Positions 9,164 to 17,834 are shown, numbered from the stretch's first letter. The stretch: 64,000 nucleotides of DNA from Emergencia timonensis (GCF_900086585.1 NZ_FLKM01000008.1:248001-312000); one strand, 5' to 3'. Numbers and translations: made by a program. The notes: generated by a model not told the origin, from the sequence alone.

Positions 9164-9721
9164 TCACACCTCCGCAACGATTCTGCACGGCAGACCTGTC
9201 ATTCCCTCGTAATTCATCGGATAGGTGTGAATGACAAACTCAGCACCCTTTGGCAAATCCTCCAAGTGGTCCATATTCTCAATGACAAAAGTGCCTTTTT
9301 CAGCGCACTTTTGATCCGTCGGGGTGTGTTCCGTCCCCCTTCGCACCCCAGCGAAGTCGATTCCGATCATCGAAACGCCCTTTGCCAGCAGCTGATCGAT
9401 CAAATTCATTGAAAGCTGCGGATGCTCTGTAAAGTAGGTTCTGGAACCATATCCTTCTTTTCTCATATACCCGGAATAAAAGCAGACGAACATCTCTTTT
9501 TTTACCAAGGACAAATCCACAGCCTCTTCACCGATTTCTCTGCTCGCAGGGATATCACTCACATCAAAACAGAGCCCCCTGCGTCTAGTATAATCTAAAG
9601 GGAATTCTTTGTCCATCACATCAAAATGGGTTCCCAGATGACCGACCAGCGCTTTCTTCTCGTTGCCCTGGGCGTCAGTTGCCATTTTAGGCGTGATCTT
9701 TAGGGTTACATCAATTAACAT
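9164..9721 (-). CDS. Cyclase/kynurenine formamidase-like metal-dependent hydrolase
   Basis: 185 residues from the ATG at 9719-9721, preceded by AAGGAGCAGG. Seen: the family metal motif HLGTHFDVMD (HxGTHxD) at about residue 29, PLDYTRRRG, and a later IGIDFAGVRRG region. Known: the cyclase family (PF04199) includes kynurenine formamidase and isatin hydrolase, which open amide bonds using Zn or Mn. In this operon it might hydrolyse an N-acylated or cyclised intermediate, but the substrate cannot be read from sequence. It is the first gene after the strong terminator that follows oraE. Confidence 0.7.
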   Translation of the reverse strand: MLIDVTLKITPKMATDAQGNEKKALVGHLGTHFDVMDKEFPLDYTRRRGLCFDVSDIPASREIGEEAVDLSLVKKEMFVCFYSGYMRKEGYGSRTYFTEHPQLSMNLIDQLLAKGVSMIGIDFAGVRRGTEHTPTDQKCAEKGTFVIENMDHLEDLPKGAEFVIHTYPMNYEGMTGLPCRIVAEV

Positions 9722-9784
9722 GCTCCTGCTCCTTTCAAACAATCAATTTACACAATGGCCAAAAGCCCCTCTGTAAATCGATTA

Positions 9785-9975
9785 GAAAAGTGGCTTCGCC
9801 ACTCCGCTAGGGAATCCTAACGCTCACTGTATTCGCTCCTCCAGTCGCAGCGCTCCTTTCGCTGTCCGTTTCGCCTAGCCAGCTGAAGCTGGGGCAAAAA
9901 GGCAGGTTCCCTTCGGTGCCTGCTACGCAGGCTGAACACCCTCCTGAAGACGGCGAGGGGAATCCCCTCTGCACA
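9785..9975 (-). other. Cluster of short GC-rich hairpins, candidate structured RNA or REP-like repeat
   Basis: Reading the minus strand downwards from 9975: GAGGGGATTCCCCTC, GCCTGCGTAGCAGGC, CCAGCTTCAGCTGG, then AGTGGCGAAGCCACT followed by TTTC. All are perfect small stem-loops within about 190 bp. No open frame with a start or ribosome site is present. It lies between oraE and the cyclase gene and is much richer in G+C hairpins than other intergenic DNA here. Confidence 0.45.
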
Positions 9976-9976
9976 C

Positions 9977-10028
9977 CCCCTTTTTAATATAATAGTAAAT
10001 CGATATTTTCTATTATATTAAAAAGGGG
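9977..10028. repeat. 19-bp perfect inverted repeat overlapping the oraE terminator
   Basis: Left arm 9977-9995 and right arm 10010-10028 are exact inverted copies (CCCCTTTTTAATATAATAG and its complement) with a 14-nt loop. The last four bases of the right arm are also the first arm of the 10025-10047 terminator hairpin, so the two folds exclude one another. Confidence 0.85.
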
Positions 10029-10047
10029 CGGGCTTACTGCCCGCCCC
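10025..10047 (-). terminator. Terminator after oraE
   Basis: GGGGCGGGC / GCCCGCCCC with a 5-nt loop, followed on the minus strand by TTTTTAATATAATAG. It lies about 140 bp past the oraE stop and should reduce expression of the downstream accessory genes relative to ord-oraE. Confidence 0.8.
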
Positions 10048-10188
10048 AATTAGGCTTTTATGTTTTCTATGAAGTGATTGCTCGCTTCTGCCTAGTAAAA
10101 ACGACGACTCCAGGCAAAAAGTCTGCAAAGCACTGTGGCGCAAATTACGCGAGCACCCATTGTATAAGCGCAAAAGACAAGCTTAAGC

Positions 10189-12405
10189 TTACTCTTCGCC
10201 GCGACGTCTCTTAGCCTCTTCACAGAGGAAAGTAGCTACGTCGATACCGTGGGAGTCTCTTCCAAATCCAGCGTCGATACCAGTCTTAACAGCGTCTTCA
10301 GGGATTACCTGCGTTCCGCCAGCACAGATGATAACCTTATCTCTGATACCTTTTTCTACTGCCAGATCGTTGATTCTCTTCATGTTCTTATAGTGGATGT
10401 TGTCGTGAGAGATGATCGTTGAAGCGAGGATTGCATCAGCGTTCAATTCTACAGCAGCGTCAACCAGCTTTTCTACTGGAACAGAAGTGCCGAGGTAATT
10501 AACCTTGATACCCCATTTTTCAATTCCGCCGTGCTTGATGTTGATGATCTCACGAAGTCCTACGGAGTGTTCGTCTTCGCCGACAGTTCCGCAAACGACT
10601 ACCATGTCATGATTCTGGAATTCATCATACAGAGTCTTGTCGTCCAGGTGATGTGGTTCAGGTGGAATCTCCAGGTTGGAAGGATCTACGTCGAAGGTCA
10701 GTTTGCCCTTCATTTCGATTCTAGTTCCTTCTGCTTCCTGCATCACTTCTTTGCTTGTTACTACAGGCTCTTCCAGTCCTAACTTCTTACCGATTTCAAC
10801 AGCGGCAGCTTCCGCAGTTCTTGCATTAGCCGGGATCATCATGGTAATCATGATGGTTCCGTCTGCACACCATTCCATTTCTGGCTTGATTGCTTCGCCG
10901 TCCAGGTATTTCTTAACTTTTTCAAGTCTTGTAGCTACATTGTCTTCATCATCCAGTTCGTCGATGAATACGATCTTGCTTCTGTCTTCGAAAGTACATC
11001 CGCCGATCAGAGCTGCCGGATCCGCAGGATCTCCGCCGTACTGCTCTACGTTGTTATATCCAAAGTGAGCTGTTACAGGAGCCATGTAGTCTTCTTCTCT
11101 CTCAAAGATGTATCCATAGCCGATACCGCCTTCTGGATTTCTAGCGATACCGTCGCCGTTTCTTTCCGGATATTTAGCGGAGTCAACGAAGAATCCTTCT
11201 TTGACAGCCTGGAAGTATCCGCCGACTTCGATGATTTCTTCCATGAACAGGCAAGCTCTCTCTTTGATGTCTCTGGCGTTTTCTCTCAGAGGACCATCTT
11301 TCTTCAGCTCGATCATTTCCATCAGACCGTCCATACCGATGAGAGCCTGTTTTGCATTGTCGCAGGCTTCCATGTTATAGATGTGCCAAGGAACGTTTCT
11401 TCCTTCGTCTGGTGTGATTGTGGACTGGATGTCAGCGCTGGTCAGTTTGGAGATGAACATGTTCATTACATGTGTAACGGTAGCTTCTCTTACTGATGAG
11501 CAGATATATTTTGTGTTCTGCTGTGCTCTCATCTTATATCTTCCGCAGATATCTCTCAGAGCTACTGCGTAAGGCAGATCCAGGTACATGCAAGGTGCCG
11601 GAGTAGCTGAAGGAGGTACTGTTGATAATGCGATGTTTTCTGGCTTGATGCCGACTTTTTCTGAGAACAAGGAGTTGATAGCATGCTGAACGATCAGTTC
11701 AGGCATTACCTTCCATGCTTCTCTTGCAGTTGCGTTAGCGTTATGTGCGCCGTCAATCTGCAGAATGTCAGCCCATGCTAAGATCTTCTTTGATTCGCAG
11801 GCGTCTACGAAAGATCTTACGCAGTTGATGTCTCTGTAAAGTACGTTGTACTGAGGGTCCTGGTGGGCGCCGTTGATGCCTTCTTCAGCAAACATAACAG
11901 CAACGTCAGGTCCTGCAACGCCAGAAACGTAGGAATGATAATTGATTGGACGGCCAACTTCATCTTCGATGATGTCCAGAGCTTTTCTCTGTGCTCTGAC
12001 CTGTTTTCTAGTTACAGGAATACCGCCGATACCCTGTGGAGTACCTTCCATCAGTCCGTCGATATGGGACTGTCCCATATGTCTGATAACCATGATATGG
12101 TCAGCGCCGTGCCATGCTGCCATTCTCATTCTTCTGATATCGTCTTCAAATCTGCCGGAAGCGATTTCAGTGGTGATGACTGGAAGCGGCTGCGGGTCGA
12201 TGTTCTCAAAGAACTTTGCAGGCGGCAGGCCAACACTGTTCTTCAGAGGTTCTGAAACATCATGGAACTCGAAAGGTCCCATCTTTAGATTTGGTGCAGG
12301 TTTTCTCCAAACCCATCCTTTTCTTCTCGGTTCATACTTGTCGAGGTCTTTCAAGATGTTACGAACATCCAATTTTTCATTTGGTTTTAAAATCATGTCT
12401 GCCAT
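10189..12405 (-). CDS. oraE: D-ornithine 4,5-aminomutase, large subunit
   Basis: 738 residues, the usual length of OraE. Known: with OraS it converts D-ornithine to 2,4-diaminopentanoate using adenosylcobalamin and PLP. Seen: a long N-terminal barrel region and the base-off cobalamin motif DEHSVG (D-x-H-x2-G) near residue 612, followed by a Rossmann-type domain (KVIICAGGTQVIP). Starts 3 bp after the end of oraS, with AAAGGAGGTAAA overlapping the oraS end, which suggests coupled synthesis of the two subunits. No oddities. A strong terminator follows. Confidence 0.95.
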   Translation of the reverse strand: MADMILKPNEKLDVRNILKDLDKYEPRRKGWVWRKPAPNLKMGPFEFHDVSEPLKNSVGLPPAKFFENIDPQPLPVITTEIASGRFEDDIRRMRMAAWHGADHIMVIRHMGQSHIDGLMEGTPQGIGGIPVTRKQVRAQRKALDIIEDEVGRPINYHSYVSGVAGPDVAVMFAEEGINGAHQDPQYNVLYRDINCVRSFVDACESKKILAWADILQIDGAHNANATAREAWKVMPELIVQHAINSLFSEKVGIKPENIALSTVPPSATPAPCMYLDLPYAVALRDICGRYKMRAQQNTKYICSSVREATVTHVMNMFISKLTSADIQSTITPDEGRNVPWHIYNMEACDNAKQALIGMDGLMEMIELKKDGPLRENARDIKERACLFMEEIIEVGGYFQAVKEGFFVDSAKYPERNGDGIARNPEGGIGYGYIFEREEDYMAPVTAHFGYNNVEQYGGDPADPAALIGGCTFEDRSKIVFIDELDDEDNVATRLEKVKKYLDGEAIKPEMEWCADGTIMITMMIPANARTAEAAAVEIGKKLGLEEPVVTSKEVMQEAEGTRIEMKGKLTFDVDPSNLEIPPEPHHLDDKTLYDEFQNHDMVVVCGTVGEDEHSVGLREIINIKHGGIEKWGIKVNYLGTSVPVEKLVDAAVELNADAILASTIISHDNIHYKNMKRINDLAVEKGIRDKVIICAGGTQVIPEDAVKTGIDAGFGRDSHGIDVATFLCEEAKRRRGEE

Positions 12406-12407
12406 CT

Positions 12408-12770
12408 TTATTTACCTCCTTTGAACATTGCAGTTACTTCATCCCAGCATTCGCCTTTAGCCAGCAATTCACTTGCTTCTCTGATGGAGATGTTCTTCTC
12501 TTTTGATAATTTGTATACGACATGGCCAGTTCCGTGACCCATGAGTCCTCTGTCCATGCAGCCTTCTACGATTTTCTGTGTATCTAATGAGGATACGCCC
12601 ATTCTCAGCAATACTGCTCTTTCTACGGAAGGAGTTGTGTTCTTTCTTCCGAGGTCAAGAAGCGGTTCAACAACCTGTTCTGTCAGTTCCCAGAATCTGT
12701 TGTAAAGTTCTTCGTCAGAAAGATTAGCAATATGCTTTCTTCTTTCTTGGAAATCGTCTGCTCTTTTCAT
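12408..12770 (-). CDS. oraS: D-ornithine 4,5-aminomutase, small subunit
   Basis: 120 residues, matching OraS in length and pattern: MKRADDFQERRKHIANLSDE at the start and DRGLMGHGTGHVVYKLSKE near the middle. Known: the small subunit of the B12/PLP aminomutase, needed for OraE activity. Lies 30 bp after ortB and immediately before oraE in the canonical order. Confidence 0.93.
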   Translation of the reverse strand: MKRADDFQERRKHIANLSDEELYNRFWELTEQVVEPLLDLGRKNTTPSVERAVLLRMGVSSLDTQKIVEGCMDRGLMGHGTGHVVYKLSKEKNISIREASELLAKGECWDEVTAMFKGGK

Positions 12771-12800
12771 TCTTTTTCTCCTTTATATCCTTTATGCGTA

Positions 12801-14207
12801 TTAAAGTCCTAAAGTTTTCTTTACGAAATCTGCATTTGTCTTTGTTTCTTCAGCTAAGAACTGGATATCGGAATCGCTTGGGTTCGTGATGCCAGCTCTC
12901 TTGCAAGCCTTGTTAATCAAAGATCTTCTGAAGCGGTCGATATCAGCATCTTCGCACTTGATGAAGCTTGGGTCCTTAGGGAATACGATGTTTTCACCTG
13001 GTTTGTCTTCCTTCTGTGGATCACCGAATTTGAACTCGATTCCGTTCTCTCTTGCGAAGGAAAGCTGTGGCTGAATGTGCTTGCCAGCTCCTGTGTATTC
13101 CGTTTCACTGATTACGAGAACTGCATCTTCAGGAAGTTCCTGTGCCAGTGAGAATGCTGCTGCAAGTGCTGTATTTCCTGCAGGTCCTCTTTCGATACCT
13201 TCCAGGTTAGCCAGCGCTTCTGTCATGTACATAACTTCACCCTGTTTTACTGTAACGTAACGGTCCATGTAACGAAGCGGTCTTGCTGCTGAACGAGGAA
13301 CGTCTGAGTGGTCAGGATCAGTTGCGTAAGGAACACCGAATCCAGTGTGTCCTGTTGTGCAGGATTTCTTGTTGAACTGTTCGTCAGAAGCCATATGTAA
13401 TCCAGTCAGGTCGATAGAAGCAGAAACCATCTGTGTATCAACACAGCCTGCTTTCAGAAGTCCACGAGCTGTACCAGTCATCATACCGCCGCCAGCGTTT
13501 GTGCAGACAACCATATCCGGATCTTTGCCGACGATTTCACGGCACTGCATTGCGATTTCATATCCCAGTGTTTCAACACCTGCGATACCGAATGGTGAGT
13601 AAAGGGAAGCGTTGAAGTATCCTGTGTCTTCCAAAACGGAGAGGAAGGAGTAGAATAATTCAGGTCCTACAGTCAGCTGCAGAACTTCTGCACCGTAAGC
13701 TTCGCATTTTCTTGCCTTTTCAACGATTTCCGGCTGTCCAACTCCCTTGGAGTCGTAGCATTCCTGTACGATGATGCATTCCAGTCCCTGCATTGCTGCC
13801 TGGGATGCAACTGCTGCACCATAGTTGCCGGAAGTTGCAGCCATAACGCCTTTGTATCCTAACTTCTTCGCATGAGCAACTGCACAGGCAGCTCTTCTAG
13901 CCTTGAAGCTTCCAGAAGCGTTTGCAGCTTCGTCCTTTGCAAAAATTCTCGCACCATATCCCGGCTTTGCATACTTTCTGGAAAGTGCGGATAAATTTCT
14001 CAGCTCGATCAGCGGTGTGTTACCTACTGCTGTTCTGGACTGAATCTTTGCAACCTCTTCCAAAGTGTAACCAGTGGATTTCATCAGTGCTTCGTAATCG
14101 AATGCGATGGTACCGGATTCAAACTCGTTGTAGTCCAGTCCCAGTGCCTTTTTCATGATATCATTTGATCTCGCCATTACGGAATCGTAATCTTTTGCTA
14201 ATGCCAT
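12801..14207 (-). CDS. ortB: 2-amino-4-oxopentanoate thiolase, beta subunit (PLP)
   Basis: 468 residues. Known: OrtAB cleaves 2-amino-4-oxopentanoate with CoA to acetyl-CoA and alanine. Seen: a threonine synthase/tryptophan synthase beta-type fold with the PLP lysine in NASGSFKARRA near residue 103, and a TSGNYGAAVASQAA phosphate-binding loop. The start ATG overlaps the ortA stop by one base (TAATG), so translation is probably coupled. Confidence 0.93.
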   Translation of the reverse strand: MALAKDYDSVMARSNDIMKKALGLDYNEFESGTIAFDYEALMKSTGYTLEEVAKIQSRTAVGNTPLIELRNLSALSRKYAKPGYGARIFAKDEAANASGSFKARRAACAVAHAKKLGYKGVMAATSGNYGAAVASQAAMQGLECIIVQECYDSKGVGQPEIVEKARKCEAYGAEVLQLTVGPELFYSFLSVLEDTGYFNASLYSPFGIAGVETLGYEIAMQCREIVGKDPDMVVCTNAGGGMMTGTARGLLKAGCVDTQMVSASIDLTGLHMASDEQFNKKSCTTGHTGFGVPYATDPDHSDVPRSAARPLRYMDRYVTVKQGEVMYMTEALANLEGIERGPAGNTALAAAFSLAQELPEDAVLVISETEYTGAGKHIQPQLSFARENGIEFKFGDPQKEDKPGENIVFPKDPSFIKCEDADIDRFRRSLINKACKRAGITNPSDSDIQFLAEETKTNADFVKKTLGL

Positions 14208-14518
14208 TATTTGTCACCTCCAAACATAATCTCTCTCAGCTGCTTGTCGATCTCGATGATCTCAGGGACAAATTTGCCATAGCTATGAGTATAATAAGGA
14301 CCAACTTCGATCAGAGTTCCTTTTTCAGTACGGTTCGCTGCAGTTACTACAGTTACTTCATCTCCGATTTCTGCATCTTCCTGCAGAGTGCCTTTGGTCC
14401 ACATTTCTAAGTCACATTTCTGTGTATCTTCAGGGATTTTAGCAGTTCTTTCTGCAGCCTTTAAAACTACAGAGTGAATGCGCACCCAATCGCCTTTTTT
14501 TGCCATTTCTACCTCCAA
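14207..14518 (-). CDS. ortA: 2-amino-4-oxopentanoate thiolase, alpha subunit
   Basis: 103 residues, small beta-rich protein with KKGDWVRIHSVVLKAAERT at the start and PYYTHSYGKFVPEIIEID near the end, as in OrtA. Known: partner of the PLP subunit OrtB in the oxidative ornithine pathway. Lies 77 bp after ord, overlapping ortB by one base. Confidence 0.92.
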   Translation of the reverse strand: MEVEMAKKGDWVRIHSVVLKAAERTAKIPEDTQKCDLEMWTKGTLQEDAEIGDEVTVVTAANRTEKGTLIEVGPYYTHSYGKFVPEIIEIDKQLREIMFGGDK

Positions 14519-14595
14519 ATTTTATGGTTAGATTAGCAGGGCACCCCCAGCCTAAACCAAGCGTGCCCTGTTATCTTCTTAAAATACGTTCGTTA

Positions 14596-15654
14596 TTATT
14601 TTACGATTTTCTTGTCTGGGCAGATTCTGTCTCTTACGTCACCCATTAAAGCTCTTGGAATAGGAAGAGTAATCATAGTGTGAAGTCCTGGTTCTGCGTT
14701 GATAACCTGCGGAATCATGTTTGCACACATAGCGATTGTTCCCAATCCGCCTTCAACCTCTGGGCTGTTAACCATGTTAACTGCTGGAGTTCCTTCGATG
14801 ATGACATAGTCTCCAGTCTGAACGCCAACCTGCTCTGGTTCGATCTGCTGTGGATGCTCCATACGGATTTCCATACCATTGCAAAGTTTAGCGTCTGCAG
14901 TCATGGAAACGCCTGCGCATGATCCTGCAGCAGCAAATCCATAAGGGGATTTTCTGTCAACATCTGTTGCAATCGGATTCATATCCTGGGAGAAATCTTC
15001 AACGCAAAGGCCAAGACCTTCAGCCATCATGCCTACGGATTCAGCAAATCCAACGTGTCCAGCCATAGATCCGTCAGCTTTTCTCTTCATGAATTCATCA
15101 ACGCTGATGCCGATTCCCTGTTCTTCCATTACAGCTGGTCCGAACGGTGACAGTGAGTTAACTCTTCTTGAAAGGATGTGTTTCACGTCTGTCATGCATC
15201 CTGTCATAACTAATACTAACAGATCCATGATGTGTCCTGGGTTGATACCAGTTCCAAGGCAAGATACGCCGTTTGCTTTTGCAATCTTGTCTAATTCTTC
15301 AGCCAGATCCGGGTTCTGTGCAGCAGGGTAAGCCATCTCTTCAGCAGAAGTGATTACGTTGATACCCTGTTCCATGATGAACTTCAGTCTAGGGAATGCG
15401 TTCTTTGTGAAGGAGTCTGTGCAAAGGATAACGATGTCAGCAGCACCTGGTTTGATTACATCTTCAGCAGCCTGAATTAAAACGTCTTCTCTGTCGCCTT
15501 TTTCAGTCTTTATGTAGTCATACATGGAAGTGCCAATTTTCTTGCCTCTTCCAGCAACGCCGACAATGTCAACACCTTTCTTAGTCAGAAGCATGTCTGC
15601 AACTCCGCCGCCCATTGCGCCAAGTCCCCAAATAATTACTTTTACATTTTCCAT
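14596..15654 (-). CDS. ord: 2,4-diaminopentanoate dehydrogenase
   Basis: 352 residues. Known: oxidatively deaminates 2,4-diaminopentanoate to 2-amino-4-oxopentanoate with NAD(P). Seen: N-terminal Rossmann motif IWGLGAMGGGVADML, CLGTGINPGHIMDLL mid-protein, and the C-terminal GLHTMITLPIPRALMGD. First gene of the operon, with AAAAAGGAGAG upstream. The sigma-54 promoter at 15744-15759 gives a leader of about 78 nt. Confidence 0.93.
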   Translation of the reverse strand: MENVKVIIWGLGAMGGGVADMLLTKKGVDIVGVAGRGKKIGTSMYDYIKTEKGDREDVLIQAAEDVIKPGAADIVILCTDSFTKNAFPRLKFIMEQGINVITSAEEMAYPAAQNPDLAEELDKIAKANGVSCLGTGINPGHIMDLLVLVMTGCMTDVKHILSRRVNSLSPFGPAVMEEQGIGISVDEFMKRKADGSMAGHVGFAESVGMMAEGLGLCVEDFSQDMNPIATDVDRKSPYGFAAAGSCAGVSMTADAKLCNGMEIRMEHPQQIEPEQVGVQTGDYVIIEGTPAVNMVNSPEVEGGLGTIAMCANMIPQVINAEPGLHTMITLPIPRALMGDVRDRICPDKKIVK

Positions 15655-15743
15655 AAGTTTTCTCTCCTTTTTACATAAAAATTAATAAACATTAACCATT
15701 AGTTTTAAATTCTGCGTGGCTTTCACGCGATGCTCATATATAA

Positions 15744-15759
15744 AGCAACTTCCATGCCA
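15744..15759 (-). promoter_or_regulatory. Sigma-54 (-24/-12) promoter of the ornithine operon
   Basis: Minus strand reads TGGCAT-GGAAG-TTGCT, matching TGGCAC-N5-TTGCW with one difference and correct GG-to-GC spacing. The predicted start is near 15732, before ord. A second, weaker match (TGGCAC-ATAAA-ATGCA, 15917-15932) overlaps the enhancer sites. Confidence 0.85.
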
Positions 15760-15881
15760 ACGCTTTTCCTGTATACAACATACTTAAATTCCCAGTTTTT
15801 AATAGAAAAACGCTAACTTTTAGTCCATTTTTTGGTAAAATTCACTAGATAACCAAAAAGTAATCACATAACTTTTTAGAA

Positions 15882-15943
15882 TGCAAATTCTGGCATGGCT
15901 TAAACGCAAAATTATTTGCATTTTATGTGCCAAAATATTTGCA
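15882..15943 (-). promoter_or_regulatory. Phased enhancer-like sites for the ornithine regulator
   Basis: Plus strand: CGCAAAATTATTTGCA (15905-15920) and TGCCAAAATATTTGCA (15928-15943), both close to TGCAAA-N4-TTTGCA, with a degenerate third copy beginning TGCAAATTCT at 15882. Centres are 23 bp apart and lie about 140-190 bp upstream of the -12 element, as expected for activator sites. The same palindrome is perfect at 17416-17431, upstream of the regulator gene. Confidence 0.65.
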
Positions 15944-15944
15944 T

Positions 15945-17336
15945 TTAATCTTTAATTCCGTACTTTTTTAGCTTATGCTGCAGCGTTTGCCTCTTTATCT
16001 TGAGAACTTCTGCAGTTTTAGAAATATTCCCCCCCTCTGTAATCATGACTTCACGAATGATTTCCTTTTCTAAGTTGGCCAAATACTGGTCCAGAGGTCC
16101 TTTCCTGTCCCATTTTTCAACGTCTGCACCAATGGCTTTTACCTGCATTGGCATCTGCAGTAATTTCTCCGTCAATACGTGTTCTGTATCTGCCATTGCG
16201 ACAGACTGCATGATGACATTTTCCAATTCCCTGACATTTCCAGGGTAATCATACTCGCAGAGCCTGTCCATCGCTCCCTCAGACACCATCCAAACTTCTT
16301 TTCCAAACCGTTCATTGTGTTTTTCCAAAAGCTTCTCTGTTAGAAGCGGAATATCGTCCAGTCTGCTCCGTAAAGGTGGAATTGCAATGCTTACAACGTT
16401 TAAGCGATAATAGAGGTCCTTCCGCAGCTTTCCTTCGTCAATCAATTTTTCCGGAAATTCATTCACTGTACCGATGATTCTCACATCGATGGGAATATCC
16501 GTTGTACCGCCTACACGCCGGATATAATCCTCCTGCAGCACGCGAAGAAGCTTACTTTGCAGCTCATAAGGCATGGCGCTAATCTCATCCAGTAAGAGAG
16601 TACCTCCGTTTGCCTGTTCAAACAGGCCTGCACGATCTACCGCGCCAGTAAAGCCCCCCTTTGATGTCCCGAACAATATACCTTCCAGTAATGATTCCGG
16701 CAGAGCTGCGCAGTTCTGCGCGAGAAAAGGCTTGTTCTGCCTTCTGCTGGCGTAATGAATGCTCTGTGCAAACAGCTCTTTTCCAGTTCCCGTCTCACCA
16801 TAAATGAAGACGGAAGCGTCGTTGTCAGCGGCCCGCTTTGCTCGCTCCAAAACGGAGACAAACTGGGGGTTGTTACCTATTATATTATCAAAGGTGTACT
16901 GTCTGATTTTCGGCTTTACTTTATGAGGTTCTATTTTCTTTTCCTGCAGTTTTAAAATCGTGTCGCTCATAGACCGGATATTTGTGATGTCCTTTGCTAC
17001 CTCCACTGCCGCAATAGTCCTGCCGCCCTCTACAACAGGTACAGTACTGTTAATTGTGGTAATTTCTTTACCGTACAAGTTCTTATAGGACTGCTGCTTG
17101 TTCTTGGTAGCGACGTTTTTTTTGAGCGCCTGATACATGGTGCTTTCAGCTAATTTTACGCCTGGAAAGGCCTTGTGAAACTCTTTCCCTACTACGTCTT
17201 CTATGTTGATCTGCTCCATATCCGCCATGGCCCCGTTATAAAACATACCGATACCATCTTGGTCCACTACATATACACCTGCGTCGATTAGTTTGATCAA
17301 TTCTTCAATGATTTTCTTATATCCTTCTGCATCCAA
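15945..17336 (-). CDS. PAS-domain sigma-54-dependent activator of the ornithine operon
   Basis: 463 residues. Seen: an N-terminal PAS sensor (YVVDQDGIGMFYNGAM), AAA+ core with Walker A GETGTGKE, sigma-54 contact loop GGFTGA (a variant of GAFTGA), Walker B GGTLLLDEIS, arginine finger region and a C-terminal Fis-type helix-turn-helix (ISKTAEVLKIKRQTLQHKL). Start is a TTG at 17336 with AGGAGG 9 nt upstream; the nearby ATG is out of frame. Inference: it reads a small molecule through PAS and activates ord-orr transcription; a perfect copy of the putative site upstream of its own gene suggests autoregulation. Confidence 0.88.
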   Translation of the reverse strand: MDAEGYKKIIEELIKLIDAGVYVVDQDGIGMFYNGAMADMEQINIEDVVGKEFHKAFPGVKLAESTMYQALKKNVATKNKQQSYKNLYGKEITTINSTVPVVEGGRTIAAVEVAKDITNIRSMSDTILKLQEKKIEPHKVKPKIRQYTFDNIIGNNPQFVSVLERAKRAADNDASVFIYGETGTGKELFAQSIHYASRRQNKPFLAQNCAALPESLLEGILFGTSKGGFTGAVDRAGLFEQANGGTLLLDEISAMPYELQSKLLRVLQEDYIRRVGGTTDIPIDVRIIGTVNEFPEKLIDEGKLRKDLYYRLNVVSIAIPPLRSRLDDIPLLTEKLLEKHNERFGKEVWMVSEGAMDRLCEYDYPGNVRELENVIMQSVAMADTEHVLTEKLLQMPMQVKAIGADVEKWDRKGPLDQYLANLEKEIIREVMITEGGNISKTAEVLKIKRQTLQHKLKKYGIKD

Positions 17337-17415
17337 TTGCTTGTACCTCCTGATGGTTCTGCACCAAGTCTTTGTTTGTATACCAAATTCTATTTTACAC
17401 TATTTCTTCGTTATA

Positions 17416-17431
17416 TGCAAATTTTTTTGCA
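17416..17431. promoter_or_regulatory. Perfect TGCAAA-N4-TTTGCA palindrome
   Basis: TGCAAATTTTTTTGCA, the perfect form of the sites upstream of ord. It sits between the sigma-54 activator and the divergent arsR-type gene, 80 bp from the activator start. A TAAAAT element with an imperfect -35 lies just downstream on the minus strand. Confidence 0.6.
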
Positions 17432-17443
17432 TCTACATTTTCA

Positions 17444-17472
17444 TTGAAAAAATGACAAATTTATTGTATATT
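17444..17472 (+). promoter_or_regulatory. Sigma-70-type promoter of the arsR-trkH-trkA genes
   Basis: TTGAAA (17444-17449), 17-bp spacer, TATATT (17467-17472). Predicted start about 30 nt before the ATG at 17508. Confidence 0.55.
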
Positions 17473-17507
17473 GGTATTTGACTATTTATTGTAATGGGAG
17501 GAATACT

Positions 17508-17834
17508 ATGAGAATAAGAAAAGATCAAGAATTATTCGAAGAAAAAGACATAGAATTGATTGCAAGAGTTTCTGATGCCCTGGCCCACCCTGTCCGCTTG
17601 AAACTCTTCAGATATATTATGCAATGTAATAAGTCAATGGAAACAGTATGTAACAAAGATTTAGTAGCCAACTTCGATTATGCCCAGGCCACCATTTCTC
17701 AGCACGTCAAAAAACTTGTCGACGCGGGTCTGATCGAGGTGAAAAAGCAGGACAAATTTTCTTACTATTACGCAAATTTAGGAGTTTTGATGCAATATAT
17801 TGACATTACAAAAAAATATTCTATAATAGGGTGA
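17508..17834 (+). CDS. ArsR-family winged-helix repressor
   Basis: 108 residues from ATG 17508 (GGGAGGAA upstream), which is better than the longer frame start. Seen: SDALAHPVRLKLFRYI and the recognition helix FDYAQATISQHVKKLVDAGLIEVKKQ, typical of ArsR/SmtB wHTH proteins. No obvious metal-binding CxC in the helix, so the ligand is unclear. It precedes trkH by 34 bp and probably regulates potassium uptake. Confidence 0.85.
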   Translation: MRIRKDQELFEEKDIELIARVSDALAHPVRLKLFRYIMQCNKSMETVCNKDLVANFDYAQATISQHVKKLVDAGLIEVKKQDKFSYYYANLGVLMQYIDITKKYSIIG

